From Sphingomonas corticis (GTDB lineage Bacteria; Pseudomonadota; Alphaproteobacteria; Sphingomonadales; Sphingomonadaceae), in NCBI RefSeq assembly GCF_012035195.1, contig NZ_JAAVJH010000009.1, positions 1 through 64,000 on the forward strand: DNA of 64,000 nt, in the 5' to 3' direction. The number at the start of each line of letters is the position of its first letter. The stretch's first letter is position 1. Under the pieces are notes generated by a model that was not told the DNA's origin, ran no database searches, and saw nothing but the letters and a program-made list of their open reading frames with translations. Made by a program: the position numbers and the translations under genes. Below, piece after piece: positions 27,230 to 36,837 of this stretch.

Positions 27230-28198
27230 TCAGTAGCGCAGCACCGCGGCGCCCCAGGTGAAGCCGCCGCCCATCGCCTCCAGCACCACGATCTGTCCCG
27301 GCCGGATCCGCCCGTCGCGCACCGCGGTGTCGAGCGCCAGCGGGACCGATGCGGCGGAGGTGTTGGCGTGCTGGTCCACCGTGACGACGACGCGCTCGGC
27401 GGGCAGCGACAACTTGCGCGCGGTGGCATCGAGGATGCGCGCGTTCGCCTGGTGCGGCACGACCCAGTCGACGTCGGCGGGCGTCAGGTCGATGCCCTTC
27501 AGCGCCTCCTCCATGACGGAGGCGAGGTTGACGACGGCATGGCGGAACACCTCGCGGCCCTTCATGCGCAGCTTGCCCACGGTGCCGGTGGTCGAGGGGC
27601 CGCCGTCGACGTAGAGCAGTTCGTTGTGGCGCCCGTCGGCGTGCAGCTTGGCGGCCAGGATGCCGCGCCCCGCCTTCTCCTCGCTCTCCTGCGCCTCCAG
27701 CACGATCGCCCCCGCGCCGTCGCCGAAGAGGACGCAGGTGGTGCGGTCCTCCCAGTCGAGGATGCGGCTGAACGTCTCGGCACCGATCACCAGCGCGCGG
27801 CGGTGCGCGCCGGCGCGGATCATGCTGTCCGCCACCTGCACCGCGTAGAGGAAGCCGGAACAGACCGCCGCGACGTCGAAGGCGACGCAATCGTCGATGC
27901 CCAGCATCGCCTGCACCTTCGTCGCCGTCGCCGGAAAGGTCTGGTCGGGCGTGGCGGTGGCCAGCACGATCAGGTCGACCTCGGCCGCCGCGGTGCCGGC
28001 GGCGTCCAGCGCGCGGCGGCACGCCTCCGCCGCCAGCGTCGCCGTGGTCTCGCCCTCGCCCGCGATGTGGCGGAAGCGGATGCCGGTGCGCTCGACGATC
28101 CACTCGTCGGTGGTGTCCACCTGCTTCGCCAGTTCCGCATTCGACACGCGGCGCGCGGGCAGCGCAGAGCCGGTGCCGGTGACGACCGAACGGATCAT
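27230..28198 (-). CDS. fabH: Beta-ketoacyl-ACP synthase III
   Basis: 322 residues. The catalytic triad is visible: Cys113 in [11 protein letters not shown], His249 in [10 protein letters not shown] and Asn279 in [10 protein letters not shown]. FabH condenses acetyl-CoA with malonyl-ACP to start fatty-acid synthesis. Its ATG overlaps the plsX stop (ATGA), indicating coupling of acyl-chain initiation with phospholipid synthesis. Located in the rpmF-plsX-fabH-ihfA-merR operon. Confidence 0.98.
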   Translation of the reverse strand: MIRSVVTGTGSALPARRVSNAELAKQVDTTDEWIVERTGIRFRHIAGEGETTATLAAEACRRALDAAGTAAAEVDLIVLATATPDQTFPATATKVQAMLGIDDCVAFDVAAVCSGFLYAVQVADSMIRAGAHRRALVIGAETFSRILDWEDRTTCVLFGDGAGAIVLEAQESEEKAGRGILAAKLHADGRHNELLYVDGGPSTTGTVGKLRMKGREVFRHAVVNLASVMEEALKGIDLTPADVDWVVPHQANARILDATARKLSLPAERVVVTVDQHANTSAASVPLALDTAVRDGRIRPGQIVVLEAMGGGFTWGAAVLRY

Positions 28199-29256
28199 GC
28201 CGCAGCCCTCGCGTCGAAATTGCCCAGGTCCTCGGCGATGCGGCGGGCGAGGTCGGCGCGGACCATCTTCACCGCATTGCCGATCGCCGTCGCCACGCCC
28301 AGCTCGTTGGCGCTGCCGTGGCTCTTCAGCACCAGCCCGTTGAGGCCGAGGAAGACCGCGCCGTTGTGATTGTTCGGATCGAGATGGTCGCGCAGCAGCT
28401 CGGTCGCCGGACGCGAGATCAGGAAGCCGAGCTTGGACCGGACCGAGCTGGTGAAGGCGCGCTTCAGCAGGTCGCCGACGAAGCGCGCCGTGCCTTCCGC
28501 GGTCTTCAGCGCGATGTTGCCGGAGAAGCCGTCGCACACGATCACGTCGTGCTCGCCGCGCGACAGCCGGTCGCCCTCGACGAAGCCGGTGAAGGTCATC
28601 GGCAGGTGGGTCGCCGCGCGCAGCGCGCCGGCCGCGTCGCGGATCTCCCCGGTGCCCTTCTGGTCCTCGCTGCCGATGTTCAGCAGCGCGACGCGCGGGG
28701 AGGCGAGGTCCAGCGTGGTGCGCGCATAGGCCGCGCCCATCACGGCGAACTGCATCAGGTTCTTCGCGTCGCACTCGGTGTTGGCGCCGAGGTCGAGCAT
28801 GACGACGTCGTTGTCGCCCAGCGTGGGCAGCAGCGCGGCCAGCGCAGGCCGATCGATCCCCGGCATCGTGCGCAGCGACAGCTTGGCCATCGCCATCAGC
28901 GCGCCGGTGTTGCCCGACGACACCGCGGCACCGGCGCGGCCCTGTTTCACGCAGTCGATCGCGACGCCCATCGACGTCGTCCTCGCACGGCGGATCGCCT
29001 GGCTCGGCTTCTCGTCGCCCGCGATCACGTCGGGCGCGTGGACGATCTCCGAGTGACGCTCGAGATTGGGGTGCGCGGACAGGCCGGCGCGAATCGCCGC
29101 CTCGTCGCCGACCAGCAGGAAGCGGATTTCGCCGCCCTGCGCCTCGGCGGCGCGACGCCGCGCGCGCGCGACGCCGGCGAGCATCACCGCCAGCCCCTCG
29201 TCACCGCCCATCGCATCGACGGCGATGCGCGGAACGTTCCCGGGGCTGTCGGTCAT
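28195..29256 (-). CDS. plsX: Phosphate acyltransferase
   Basis: 353 residues: [19 protein letters not shown] at the N-terminus, [38 protein letters not shown] and the C-terminal [17 protein letters not shown] block are typical of PlsX, which makes acyl-phosphate from acyl-ACP for PlsY. Second gene of the conserved operon, 32 bases after rpmF and overlapping fabH. Confidence 0.97.
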   Translation of the reverse strand: MTDSPGNVPRIAVDAMGGDEGLAVMLAGVARARRRAAEAQGGEIRFLLVGDEAAIRAGLSAHPNLERHSEIVHAPDVIAGDEKPSQAIRRARTTSMGVAIDCVKQGRAGAAVSSGNTGALMAMAKLSLRTMPGIDRPALAALLPTLGDNDVVMLDLGANTECDAKNLMQFAVMGAAYARTTLDLASPRVALLNIGSEDQKGTGEIRDAAGALRAATHLPMTFTGFVEGDRLSRGEHDVIVCDGFSGNIALKTAEGTARFVGDLLKRAFTSSVRSKLGFLISRPATELLRDHLDPNNHNGAVFLGLNGLVLKSHGSANELGVATAIGNAVKMVRADLARRIAEDLGNFDARAAA

Positions 29257-29288
29257 GGCAAATCCTGCTCCTGTCGTGCCCGAAGGGT

Positions 29289-29468
29289 TCAGGCGTCGAC
29301 GGAGATAACCTCGCGACCGTTATAATGGCCGCACGCGGTGCACAGATTGTGCGGGCGCTTCAGCTCGCCGCAGTTCGGGCATTCCTGGAACGCCTCGACC
29401 GACAGGGCGTCGTGCGCGCGGCGCATGCCACGGCGGGAGGGGGAAGTCTTTCGCTTGGGGACGGCCAT
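29289..29468 (-). CDS. rpmF: 50S ribosomal protein L32
   Basis: 59 residues: [20 protein letters not shown] followed by [18 protein letters not shown], a four-cysteine zinc ribbon (zinc-binding form). The ATG is preceded by AAGGTGCCGCG. First gene of the fatty-acid/phospholipid operon, as in most proteobacteria. Confidence 0.97.
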   Translation of the reverse strand: MAVPKRKTSPSRRGMRRAHDALSVEAFQECPNCGELKRPHNLCTACGHYNGREVISVDA

Positions 29469-29667
29469 CGCGGCACCTTGTCTTTCAACGTTATCGGTTG
29501 CGATGGGCCGGGCCGACGCCCGCGCGGCCGACACGAGAGCCGGCCGCGGCAGAGCAGCCGGGCATCGGCACGCATCGCGAAGCAGCCGCGCCTATACCGA
29601 TTTCCGGGCACGTTGCAACCCGATGCGCGGGGTGGCACGCTCGCGCCATCGATGGGGAGGGGGATGG

Positions 29668-30054
29668 ATGCCGTTACCGGTGACGCTGACGATCGCGGCC
29701 GCCTGCGCGATCGCCAACCTGTGGCTGGCCTCGCGCGTGGTGCCCGGGCGCCTGAGGGGCGTGGCGGTGGGCGACGGCGGCGATCCGGGCATGACGGCGC
29801 GGATGCGCGCGCACGCCAATTTCGCCGAGTACGCGCCGATCGTGCTGGTGCTCCTGGCCGCGATCGAGCTGTCGGGCGGGGCGCGGTGGTGGCTGTGGTG
29901 CGCGGGCGCGGTGTTCGTGGTCGGGCGACTGGCGCACGCGATCGGCATGACCCGCCCTTCGCCCAACCCCTTCCGCGCTGGCGGGATCCTGTCGACCTGG
30001 GCCGTGACGGCGGCGCTCGCCGGCTGGGCGCTGGTGCTGGCGTACGGTGCGTGA
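29668..30054 (+). CDS. MAPEG family membrane protein
   Basis: 128 residues with four membrane helices. RMRAHANFAEYAPIVLVLLA and ARWWLWCAGAVFVVGRLAHA carry the MAPEG signature (glutathione-binding region R-x-x-A-x-x-N-x-x-E). Bacterial members are glutathione-dependent transferase/peroxidase-like proteins of uncertain substrate. The start is the second of two overlapping ATGs, with GGGGAGGGGG upstream. Confidence 0.88.
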   Translation: MPLPVTLTIAAACAIANLWLASRVVPGRLRGVAVGDGGDPGMTARMRAHANFAEYAPIVLVLLAAIELSGGARWWLWCAGAVFVVGRLAHAIGMTRPSPNPFRAGGILSTWAVTAALAGWALVLAYGA

Positions 30055-30056
30055 CT

Positions 30057-30082
30057 GCTCCCTCTCCCCATTGGGAGGGAGC
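30057..30082. terminator. Bidirectional hairpin between convergent genes
   Basis: GCTCCCT (30057-30063) and AGGGAGC (30076-30082) pair, extended by an inner CCC/GGG. It fills the 35 bases between the stops of the MAPEG and metallo-beta-lactamase-fold genes. There is no T run on either strand, so it may terminate weakly or stabilise the 3' ends. Confidence 0.5.
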
Positions 30083-30089
30083 CGGGGAG

Positions 30090-30752
30090 CTACGCCGAAA
30101 GCGCCGAATCGCTGACGAACATGTTCCACTGCCGCTCGTGCGCGAAGGTGGAGGGCTTGCCGTGGCCGGGAATGAAGGCGGTCTCGTCGCCGAGCGGCCA
30201 CAGCTTCGTGACGATCGATTCGATCAGCTGTTTGTGGTTGCCCTGCGGCAGGTCGGTGCGCCCCACCGATCCCTGGAACAGCACGTCGCCGACCTGCGCG
30301 AACCTCGACGGGGCGTGGTGGAAGATGACGTGGCCGGCGGTGTGGCCGGGCGTGTGGTAGACGTCCAGCGTCAGGTCCCCCACCGTCACCGTGTCGCCGT
30401 CGGACAGCCAGCGGTCGGGCTCGAACGGAACGCCGCGGATGCCCCAGTTCTTCCCGTCCTCCTCCAGCCGCGCCAGCCAGAAGCGGTCGTCCTCGTGCGG
30501 GCCCTCGATCGGGACGCCGAACGCGTCGGCGCACGGCTTCGCCTCGCCCGCGTGATCGATATGGCCGTGGGTGAGCAGCACCTTCTCCACGGTGAAGCCC
30601 GCCTGCGCCACCGCCGCCTGGATCTTCGGCAGGTCTCCGCCGGGATCGACGATCGCGCCGCGCATCGTCGCCGTGCACCAGATCAATGTGCAATTCTGCT
30701 CGATCGGCGTCACCGGCACGATGGCGGCGCGCAGCGGGGGCAAATCGGTCAC
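30090..30752 (-). CDS. MBL-fold metallohydrolase, glyoxalase II-like
   Basis: 220 residues. THGHIDHAG (His62, His64, Asp66, His67), HTPGHTAGH, GDVLFQGSVGRTDL and PGHGKPST give the two-metal site of the hydroxyacylglutathione hydrolase-like (YcbL/persulfide dioxygenase-like) group. GSVGRTDLPQG is typical of the YcbL subgroup. Start is GTG overlapping the upstream peptidase stop (GTGA). Confidence 0.9.
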   Translation of the reverse strand: MTDLPPLRAAIVPVTPIEQNCTLIWCTATMRGAIVDPGGDLPKIQAAVAQAGFTVEKVLLTHGHIDHAGEAKPCADAFGVPIEGPHEDDRFWLARLEEDGKNWGIRGVPFEPDRWLSDGDTVTVGDLTLDVYHTPGHTAGHVIFHHAPSRFAQVGDVLFQGSVGRTDLPQGNHKQLIESIVTKLWPLGDETAFIPGHGKPSTFAHERQWNMFVSDSALSA

Positions 30753-32713
30753 TTCACTTCCTCTCCGAGCAGATGGCGCTGCCAGAACGCGAGTTCGGCG
30801 AGAAAGGCGTAATCGCGATTCGCTTTCTTCGCGAAGCCGTGGCCCTCGTCCGCGGCGACGATGTGCCACGCCTGTCCGCCGTTGGCGCGCACGGCCGCGA
30901 CCATCTGGTCCGCCTCCGATTGCGGCACGCGCGGATCGTTGGCGCCGGTGACGACCATCAGCGGGATGGTCAGCTCCTTCGACCGCGTCATGGGCGAGAT
31001 CGCGAGCAGCTTCGCGCGCTGCCGGGGGTCGCGCTCGTCCCCGTACTCGACCCGGCGCAGGTCGCGGCGGTAGCTCTGCGTGTTCTCGAGAAAGGTGACG
31101 AAATTGGAGATGGCGACGATGCAGTTCGCCCCCTTCAGCCGCGCGCCGTAGCGGATCGCGGCGGCGTAGCACATGTACCCGCCGTAGCTGCCGCCCTGCA
31201 CGCCCACGCGCGCGGCGTCGATGCCTGGGTCCCTGTCCAGCCGGTCGAGGAAGGCGCCGATGTCCTTCAGCGGATCCTCGCGCTTGAACGGGCCGTTGTC
31301 CATCGCCACGAACCGCTTGCCGTAGCCGCTGGAGCCGCGGACGTTGGGGTAGAAGACGGCGATGCCCAGCTCGTTGGGATAGTAATTGCCGGCGCCCGAG
31401 TAATAGGGCCGCTCCTGCCCCTCCGGCCCGCCGTGGATGTCGATCAGCAGCGGGCGCTTGCCGGGGAATCTGGCGGGATCGGGCCGGTACAGGAAGCCGG
31501 AGACGGGCGTGCCGTCGAAGCTCCTCACCTCCACCAGCTCGGGCGCGCGATTGGTCGCCGGGTCCAGCCCCCCGGTCTCGCTCTGCGTCCAGCGCGTGAC
31601 CGCGAGAGTGGCGGGATCGATCGCGAAGCTGTCGCCCGGCGTCGTCGCGCCGCTGACGCTGACCGCGATGGTGCCCCAGGGCGCGACGGTCAGCCCGCCG
31701 GCCACGCCCGCGGGCAGGCCGGACACCTCGCGCACCGCCCCCGTTTTCGGATCGAGCAGCCGGATGCGGCTCAGCCCCGCCTCGTTCACGTTGTAGACCA
31801 CGAAGCTGCCGTCGTCGGCCACGTCGAACTCGTCGACGTCCCACTTCGTCTCCGCCGCTATCGGAGCGAACTTGCCCGTCTTCGGATCGAGCGTGCCGAG
31901 CCGCTGGAAATCCGAACCCTTGTCGCTGGTGACGAACAGCGTGCCGTCCGGTGCGTAGCGGGCATCGCCCCAGGCGACCGTGGCCTTGGGATCGGTGATC
32001 GCGGTCAGCTTCCCCGTCGACAGGTCGAGGTCGTAGAGCGTCGACTTCTGTATCGACTGGTAGTTGCCGACCACCGCGTGGGCGCCGTCCGGCGCGAAAT
32101 CCAGGATCGACCAGCCGCCGCCCTGCACCTGCGCGACCAGCCGGTCCGTCTTCGGATCGCGCGGGTCCATGACGTACAGGTCGGTGTCCGCGCCGTTGCG
32201 GCGGGTGGAGCTGTAGCCGACGAGGCGCCCGTCCTTGCTCCACGCGCCGAAGGTGTTGCGGCTCTTCCCGTCGGTCAGCAGCGAGAGGCGGCCATCCTTG
32301 AGCGAATACAGCTGGAAGAACTCGCCCCCGCCGGTGTCCTTCTGCACGACCAGCACGTCGCCGCTCTTCGAGTAGCTGCCGCTCGAGACGCGGTCCGCCT
32401 CGAACGTGATCTGCCGCCGCATCGCCAGCGGCTGCGCCACCGTGTGCAGCTGCGCCACGTTGGCGAAGCGCGTGGTGACCAGCAGCGAGCGGTCGACCGG
32501 GTTCCAGTCCACCGGCGCGGCCGAGCGCGATTCGAGATAGGGGCGCACGCGATCGGCGAGCGCGACCGGCAGCGCGGGCACGCCGTCCGCGGTGATCGCG
32601 GCGGGCACCGGGACGGCCGGCGCGGCGGCGGGAGCGGGAGCCCGCGCGAGGGCGGGCGCGGCGAGCGCCAGGGCGAGAGCGTGCGCCAGCGGCGTCACGA
32701 GCGAGCGGTGCAT
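30749..32713 (-). CDS. S9 family prolyl oligopeptidase-like peptidase, exported
   Basis: 654 residues with a signal peptide (LALALAAPALARA, about 10-25). A beta-propeller of TolB/DPP-like repeats (about 60-390: WNPVDRSLLVTT, WSKDGRLVGYSS, FAPDGAHAVVGNY) precedes the alpha/beta-hydrolase domain with nucleophile Ser509 in GGSYGGYMC, the acid in TGANDPRVP and His in DEGHGF. A periplasmic dipeptidyl/prolyl-type serine peptidase is most likely. Upstream partner of the MBL-fold gene. Confidence 0.93.
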   Translation of the reverse strand: MHRSLVTPLAHALALALAAPALARAPAPAAAPAVPVPAAITADGVPALPVALADRVRPYLESRSAAPVDWNPVDRSLLVTTRFANVAQLHTVAQPLAMRRQITFEADRVSSGSYSKSGDVLVVQKDTGGGEFFQLYSLKDGRLSLLTDGKSRNTFGAWSKDGRLVGYSSTRRNGADTDLYVMDPRDPKTDRLVAQVQGGGWSILDFAPDGAHAVVGNYQSIQKSTLYDLDLSTGKLTAITDPKATVAWGDARYAPDGTLFVTSDKGSDFQRLGTLDPKTGKFAPIAAETKWDVDEFDVADDGSFVVYNVNEAGLSRIRLLDPKTGAVREVSGLPAGVAGGLTVAPWGTIAVSVSGATTPGDSFAIDPATLAVTRWTQSETGGLDPATNRAPELVEVRSFDGTPVSGFLYRPDPARFPGKRPLLIDIHGGPEGQERPYYSGAGNYYPNELGIAVFYPNVRGSSGYGKRFVAMDNGPFKREDPLKDIGAFLDRLDRDPGIDAARVGVQGGSYGGYMCYAAAIRYGARLKGANCIVAISNFVTFLENTQSYRRDLRRVEYGDERDPRQRAKLLAISPMTRSKELTIPLMVVTGANDPRVPQSEADQMVAAVRANGGQAWHIVAADEGHGFAKKANRDYAFLAELAFWQRHLLGEEVK

Positions 32714-32817
32714 CCTTGATCCCCCTGGTCGTCGTCGCGCGAAGGCTAGTCGCCGTGCCGCGCGCTGGCAATCGGCGCGAGCGTTCCGCGGCCGCGCCGC
32801 TTGCCGCGCCGGGGCGG

Positions 32818-32837
32818 GGCGGGCATCACCGCCCGCC
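32818..32837 (+). promoter_or_regulatory. Hairpin abutting the pabB start codon
   Basis: GGCGGGC and GCCCGCC form a perfect seven-base stem around ATCACC and end at the base before the ATG. If present in the mRNA it would occlude ribosome access; alternatively the message starts within it. Confidence 0.45.
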
Positions 32838-34571
32838 ATGCTGCCCCCGCCCCCCTTCGTGCTGCTCGACGACGCCCGCGACGGCGCCGCCCCCGCGCGG
32901 CTCTACGCGCGGCCCGTCGCCGTGCTGGAGGCCGATACGCCCGCGGCGGTGCACGGCGTGCTGGAGGAGATCCGGCGCTCGGTCGGCGAACCGGGCCGGC
33001 ACGCCGCGGGCTTCCTGTCCTACGAGGCGGCGGGGGCGTTCGAGCCGCGAGCGGCGCTGGCGGGCCGCGCCGCGCCGCTCGCCTGGTTCGGCCTGTTCGA
33101 CGGCTACGCGGAGGTGGACGCCGCCGCGCTGCTGCCCGATGCGGCGGGCGGCTGGGCCGGCGCGCCCGAGCCGCAGGTGTCGCGCGACGATTACGATGCG
33201 ATGTTCGCCCGCGTGCAGGCGCTGATCGCGGCGGGCGACCTCTACCAGGCGAACCTCACCTTCCGCGCGCGGGTGCCGGTCGCGGGCGACCCGCTGGCGC
33301 TCTACGCCGGGCTGCGGCGGGCGACGGGCGCGGGCTGGGCCGCGGTGGTGCACACCGGGCGCGACCTGCTGCTGTCGCTGTCGCCCGAACTGTTCTTCGC
33401 GCTCGACGGCGACCGGCTGACGTGCCGGCCGATGAAGGGCACCGCGCGGCGGCAGGCGGACCCGCACGCGGACGCCGCGGCGGCGCGCGCGCTGGCGGCC
33501 GATCCGAAGCAGCGCGCGGAGAACCTGATGATCGTCGACCTGATGCGCAACGACCTGTCGAGGGTCTCGCGCCCGGGGACGGTCGCGGTGCCGAAGCTGT
33601 TCGACGTGGAGCGCTATCCCACGGTGCACCAGATGACCTCCACCGTCACCGCCCGGCTGGCCGGGGGGCGCGACGCGGTGGACGTGCTGGCCGCGCTGTT
33701 CCCGTGCGGCTCCATCACCGGCGCGCCCAAGCTGCGCGCGGTGGCGGCGCTGGACGCGATCGAGCACGACGCGCGCGGCGTCTACACCGGGGCGATCGGG
33801 CGGATCGATTCGCGCGATGATGCGATGTTCAACGTCGCCATCCGCACGCTGGCGATCCGCGGACAGGAGGCGACGATGGGTTTGGGAGGCGGCATCGTGG
33901 CGGATTCCACGGCGGACGCGGAGTGGGACGAGGCGCTGGCCAAGGGCGGCTTCGTCGCGCACGCGCAGCGCCCGCTCGACCTGATCGAGACGATGGCGTT
34001 CGACCCGATGGAGGGCGTGCTGCGGGTCGAGCCCCACCTCGAGCGGATGAAGGCCAGCGCGGCGGCGCTGGGCTTCGCGTTCGACCGCCACGGCGCGCGC
34101 AACGAATTGCAGGCGGCGACCTTCCGGCTGCGCACGGCCGCGCGCGTGCGGCTGGTGCTGTCGCGCGCCGGCACGGTGGCGATCGAGGTGTCGCCGCTGC
34201 CCGTCAGCCCCGCCGTGATGCGCGTCGCGCTGGCGCCCCTGCCGGTGCCGCCAACGGACCTGCGGCTGCACCACAAGACCAGCGACCGCGCCTTCTACGA
34301 CGCGGCGCGGATCGCCGCGGGGACGGACGAGGTGGTGTTCGTCCGCTCCGACGGCGCGCTGACCGAGGGCAGCTTCACCAGCCTGTTCGTGGAGCGCGAC
34401 GGCCTGCTGCTGACGCCGCCGCTGACGGACGGGCTGCTGCCCGGCGTCCTGCGCGGCGAGCTGATCGGCGCGGGGCGCGCGCGGGAGGAACGGCTGACGG
34501 CACGGGACCTTGGCGACGGCTTCCTGCTCGGCAACGCGCTGCGCGGCCTGGTGCCGGCACGCCTGATCTGA
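32838..34571 (+). CDS. pabB: Aminodeoxychorismate synthase component I fused to aminodeoxychorismate lyase
   Basis: 577 residues. The chorismate-binding domain (about 110-345; PMKGTARR, AENLMIVDLMRNDLSRV, TARLAGGRDAVDVLAALFPC, GSITGAPK) makes ADC from chorismate with an external glutaminase (PabA). A class IV aminotransferase domain (about 370-577; HHKTSDRAFYD with PLP Lys480, SDGALTEGSFTSLFV) is ADC lyase, releasing p-aminobenzoate and pyruvate. The PabB-PabC fusion occurs in many alphaproteobacteria. No pabA is nearby. Role: folate synthesis. Confidence 0.94.
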   Translation: MLPPPPFVLLDDARDGAAPARLYARPVAVLEADTPAAVHGVLEEIRRSVGEPGRHAAGFLSYEAAGAFEPRAALAGRAAPLAWFGLFDGYAEVDAAALLPDAAGGWAGAPEPQVSRDDYDAMFARVQALIAAGDLYQANLTFRARVPVAGDPLALYAGLRRATGAGWAAVVHTGRDLLLSLSPELFFALDGDRLTCRPMKGTARRQADPHADAAAARALAADPKQRAENLMIVDLMRNDLSRVSRPGTVAVPKLFDVERYPTVHQMTSTVTARLAGGRDAVDVLAALFPCGSITGAPKLRAVAALDAIEHDARGVYTGAIGRIDSRDDAMFNVAIRTLAIRGQEATMGLGGGIVADSTADAEWDEALAKGGFVAHAQRPLDLIETMAFDPMEGVLRVEPHLERMKASAAALGFAFDRHGARNELQAATFRLRTAARVRLVLSRAGTVAIEVSPLPVSPAVMRVALAPLPVPPTDLRLHHKTSDRAFYDAARIAAGTDEVVFVRSDGALTEGSFTSLFVERDGLLLTPPLTDGLLPGVLRGELIGAGRAREERLTARDLGDGFLLGNALRGLVPARLI

Positions 34572-34642
34572 CGGCGGCGGTTGCGAAACAAGCGTGCGCC
34601 GTCCATAGGCGCGCGCGCATTTTCCGAACAAGGACGCCCCCC

Positions 34643-35842
34643 GTGAAGCCTTCCGCCGCGCTCGACCGCATCAGCCCGTCGCCCACGCTCGCGATCACCA
34701 GCCGCGTGCTGGAGCTGAAGCGCGCCGGCGTCGACGTGATCGGGCTGGGCGCGGGCGAGCCCGATTTCGACACGCCCGACTTCGTCAAGGAGGCGGCGAT
34801 CAAGGCGATCCGCGACGGCCAGACGAAGTATACCAACGTCGACGGTACCGCCGAGCTGAAGGACGCGATCGTCGCCAAGTTCGCGCGCGACAACCGCCTG
34901 ACCTACACGCCGCCGCAGATCAGCGTGAACGTCGGCGGCAAGCACACTTTGTTCAACGCGCTGGTGGCGACGCTGGACGCGGGCGACGAGGTGATCGTGC
35001 CCGCGCCCTATTGGGTCAGCTATCCCGATGTCGTGCAGTTCGCCGGCGCCGTGCCGGTCATCGTCGCGGCGGGGGCGGACCAGGGCTACAAGCTGACGCC
35101 GGCGATGCTGGAGGCGGCGATCACGCCGCGGACCAAGTGGGTGATCCTCAACTCGCCCTCCAATCCAACGGGTGCGGCCTATACCGCGGACGAGCTGCGC
35201 GCGCTGGGCGCGGTGCTGGAGCGGCATCCGCAGGTGTGGATCTTCGCCGACGATATGTACGAGCATATCGTCTACGACGACTTCGCCTTCGCCACGATCG
35301 CGCAGGTCTGCCCCTCGCTCTACGACCGCACGCTGACGGTGAACGGCTGTTCCAAGGCCTATGCGATGACCGGCTGGCGCATCGGCTTCGCCGCGGGCGC
35401 GCCGTGGCTCATCAAGGCGATGGCGAAGCTGCAGTCGCAATCGACCAGCAATCCCTGCTCGATCGCGCAGGCCGCGGCGGTGGCGGCGCTGACCGGCGAC
35501 CAGTCCTTCCTGAAGGAGCGCGCGCGCGCCTTTCAGGTGCGCCGCGACCTCGTCGTCGACATGCTGAACGCGGCCGAGGGCATCACTTGCCCGCGGCCCG
35601 AAGGCGCCTTCTACGTCTATCCCGACGTGTCCGGCGCGATCGGCAAGTCGACGCCCAAGGGCGCGCGGATCGAGAGCGACAGCGACTTCGTGACCTATCT
35701 GCTGGACGACGCGCGCGTGGCGGCGGTGCAGGGCGTCGCGTTCGGCGTGTCGCCCGCCATGCGGATCAGCTACGCCACGTCGGAGGCGCAGCTGACGGAG
35801 GCGTGCACCCGCATCCAGCAGGCGTGCGCCGCGCTGCGGTAA
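34643..35842 (+). CDS. aspC: Pyridoxal phosphate-dependent aspartate/prephenate-type aminotransferase
   Basis: 399 residues, class I aminotransferase fold. LGAGEPDFDTPDFVKEAA, NSPSNPTGAAY and the PLP-binding Lys238 in GCSKAYAMTGWRIGF are typical of the type Ib aspartate aminotransferases, some of which also act on prephenate. Starts at GTG with AAGGA upstream; MKPSAALDRISPSPTLAI is a usual N-terminus. Seventy bases after pabB, so cotranscription is possible. Confidence 0.92.
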   Translation: MKPSAALDRISPSPTLAITSRVLELKRAGVDVIGLGAGEPDFDTPDFVKEAAIKAIRDGQTKYTNVDGTAELKDAIVAKFARDNRLTYTPPQISVNVGGKHTLFNALVATLDAGDEVIVPAPYWVSYPDVVQFAGAVPVIVAAGADQGYKLTPAMLEAAITPRTKWVILNSPSNPTGAAYTADELRALGAVLERHPQVWIFADDMYEHIVYDDFAFATIAQVCPSLYDRTLTVNGCSKAYAMTGWRIGFAAGAPWLIKAMAKLQSQSTSNPCSIAQAAAVAALTGDQSFLKERARAFQVRRDLVVDMLNAAEGITCPRPEGAFYVYPDVSGAIGKSTPKGARIESDSDFVTYLLDDARVAAVQGVAFGVSPAMRISYATSEAQLTEACTRIQQACAALR

Positions 35843-35871
35843 CCACCGGGTTTCGCCACGGAAACGATCCT

Positions 35872-35898
35872 GTTCCCGCACTGACATGGCGCGGGAAC
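35872..35898 (+). other. Hairpin after the aminotransferase gene
   Basis: GTTCCCGC (35872-35879) and GCGGGAAC (35891-35898) form a perfect eight-base stem thirty bases past the stop. A second stem GAACGCCG/CGGCGTTC (35926-35949) follows. No T runs; possible factor-dependent termination or mRNA stabiliser. Confidence 0.4.
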
Positions 35899-36003
35899 CC
35901 GTGCGCCGCTATCTGGCGCGCCGATGAACGCCGCGACCAGCCGGCGTTCAGTCGCGCCCGCGTACATCCGGCCGCATCGTTCGTTGCCTGTAGGAAAGAG
36001 ATC

Positions 36004-36141
36004 ATGTCCCGTTTCGCCCGCTCCAGCTTCCTGTGGCAGTTCGCCGGCGGCTTTCTGCTCGGCACGATGGGCATGGGCGCGCTGTACGTCTCGCACGACG
36101 CGCCGCCGTCCACCCCCGCCGCGATCTACGCGCAGCGCTGA
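36004..36141 (+). CDS. Small single-pass membrane protein (45 aa), unknown function
   Basis: 45 residues: basic MSRFARSS, a hydrophobic helix (FLWQFAGGFLLGTMGMGALYV) and a short polar tail. AGGAAAGAG precedes the ATG at a good distance, supporting translation. It is too small for a signal-peptide-processed enzyme and could be a membrane microprotein or a cleavable-leader secreted peptide. Its gene stands alone between the aminotransferase and msrA. Confidence 0.55.
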   Translation: MSRFARSSFLWQFAGGFLLGTMGMGALYVSHDAPPSTPAAIYAQR

Positions 36142-36195
36142 TCGCGACGCGGGAGCGGACTGGCACGGCGCGCGGTGCGCCACCATATCGGCCGC

Positions 36196-36837
36196 ATGAC
36201 CCGCGCCATCCTCCTTCCCGCCCTGCTGCTCGCATCCTGCGGTCCCGCCGCGGCGGAGCGCGCCGTTCCCATTCCCGCCGCGCGCAGCGACGTGCCCGCC
36301 GCCGCCGGCACGCAGGTCGCCGTGCTGGCGGGGGGATGCTTCTGGGGAATGGAAGCGGTGTTCGAGCAGGTGCGCGGCGTGAGATCCGTCACGTCGGGCT
36401 ATGCCGGCGGCACCCGCGGCACCGCCAATTACGATGCGGTCAGCACCGAGCGGACGCGCCACGCCGAGGCGATCCGCATCGTCTACGATCCCCGGGTCGT
36501 CAGCTATGCCACGCTGCTGCGCGTCTATTTCTCCGTCGCGCACGATCCGACCCAGGTGAACCGGCAGGGGCCGGACAGCGGCCCCAGCTACCGTTCCGCC
36601 ATCTTCCCGCAATCGCCGCAGCAGCGCGCCGTCGCGACCGCCTATATCGCGCAGCTGAACGCGGCGAAGGCGTTCCCCGGCGCGATCGCGACGCGGATCG
36701 AGGGCGGCGCCTTCTACCCGGCGGAGGCCTATCACCAGGACTTCTACCGCCGGAACCCGACGCATCCGTACATCGTGCGCTGGGACAAGCCGAAGGTCGC
36801 CGCCTTCCGCGCCGGTTTCCCGAAGCTCGCGGCCTAG
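36196..36837 (+). CDS. msrA: Peptide-methionine (S)-S-oxide reductase, exported lipoprotein form
   Basis: 213 residues. The catalytic Cys48 lies in GGCFWGMEAVFEQV; SGYAGG, HAEAIRIVYDP and AYHQDFYRRNP complete MsrA. An N-terminal segment ALLLASC is a lipobox (Cys15), so the enzyme is probably anchored facing the periplasm, repairing oxidised envelope proteins, unlike the cytosolic form. Its stop overlaps the end of the convergent DUF177 gene by four bases. Confidence 0.93.
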   Translation: MTRAILLPALLLASCGPAAAERAVPIPAARSDVPAAAGTQVAVLAGGCFWGMEAVFEQVRGVRSVTSGYAGGTRGTANYDAVSTERTRHAEAIRIVYDPRVVSYATLLRVYFSVAHDPTQVNRQGPDSGPSYRSAIFPQSPQQRAVATAYIAQLNAAKAFPGAIATRIEGGAFYPAEAYHQDFYRRNPTHPYIVRWDKPKVAAFRAGFPKLAA

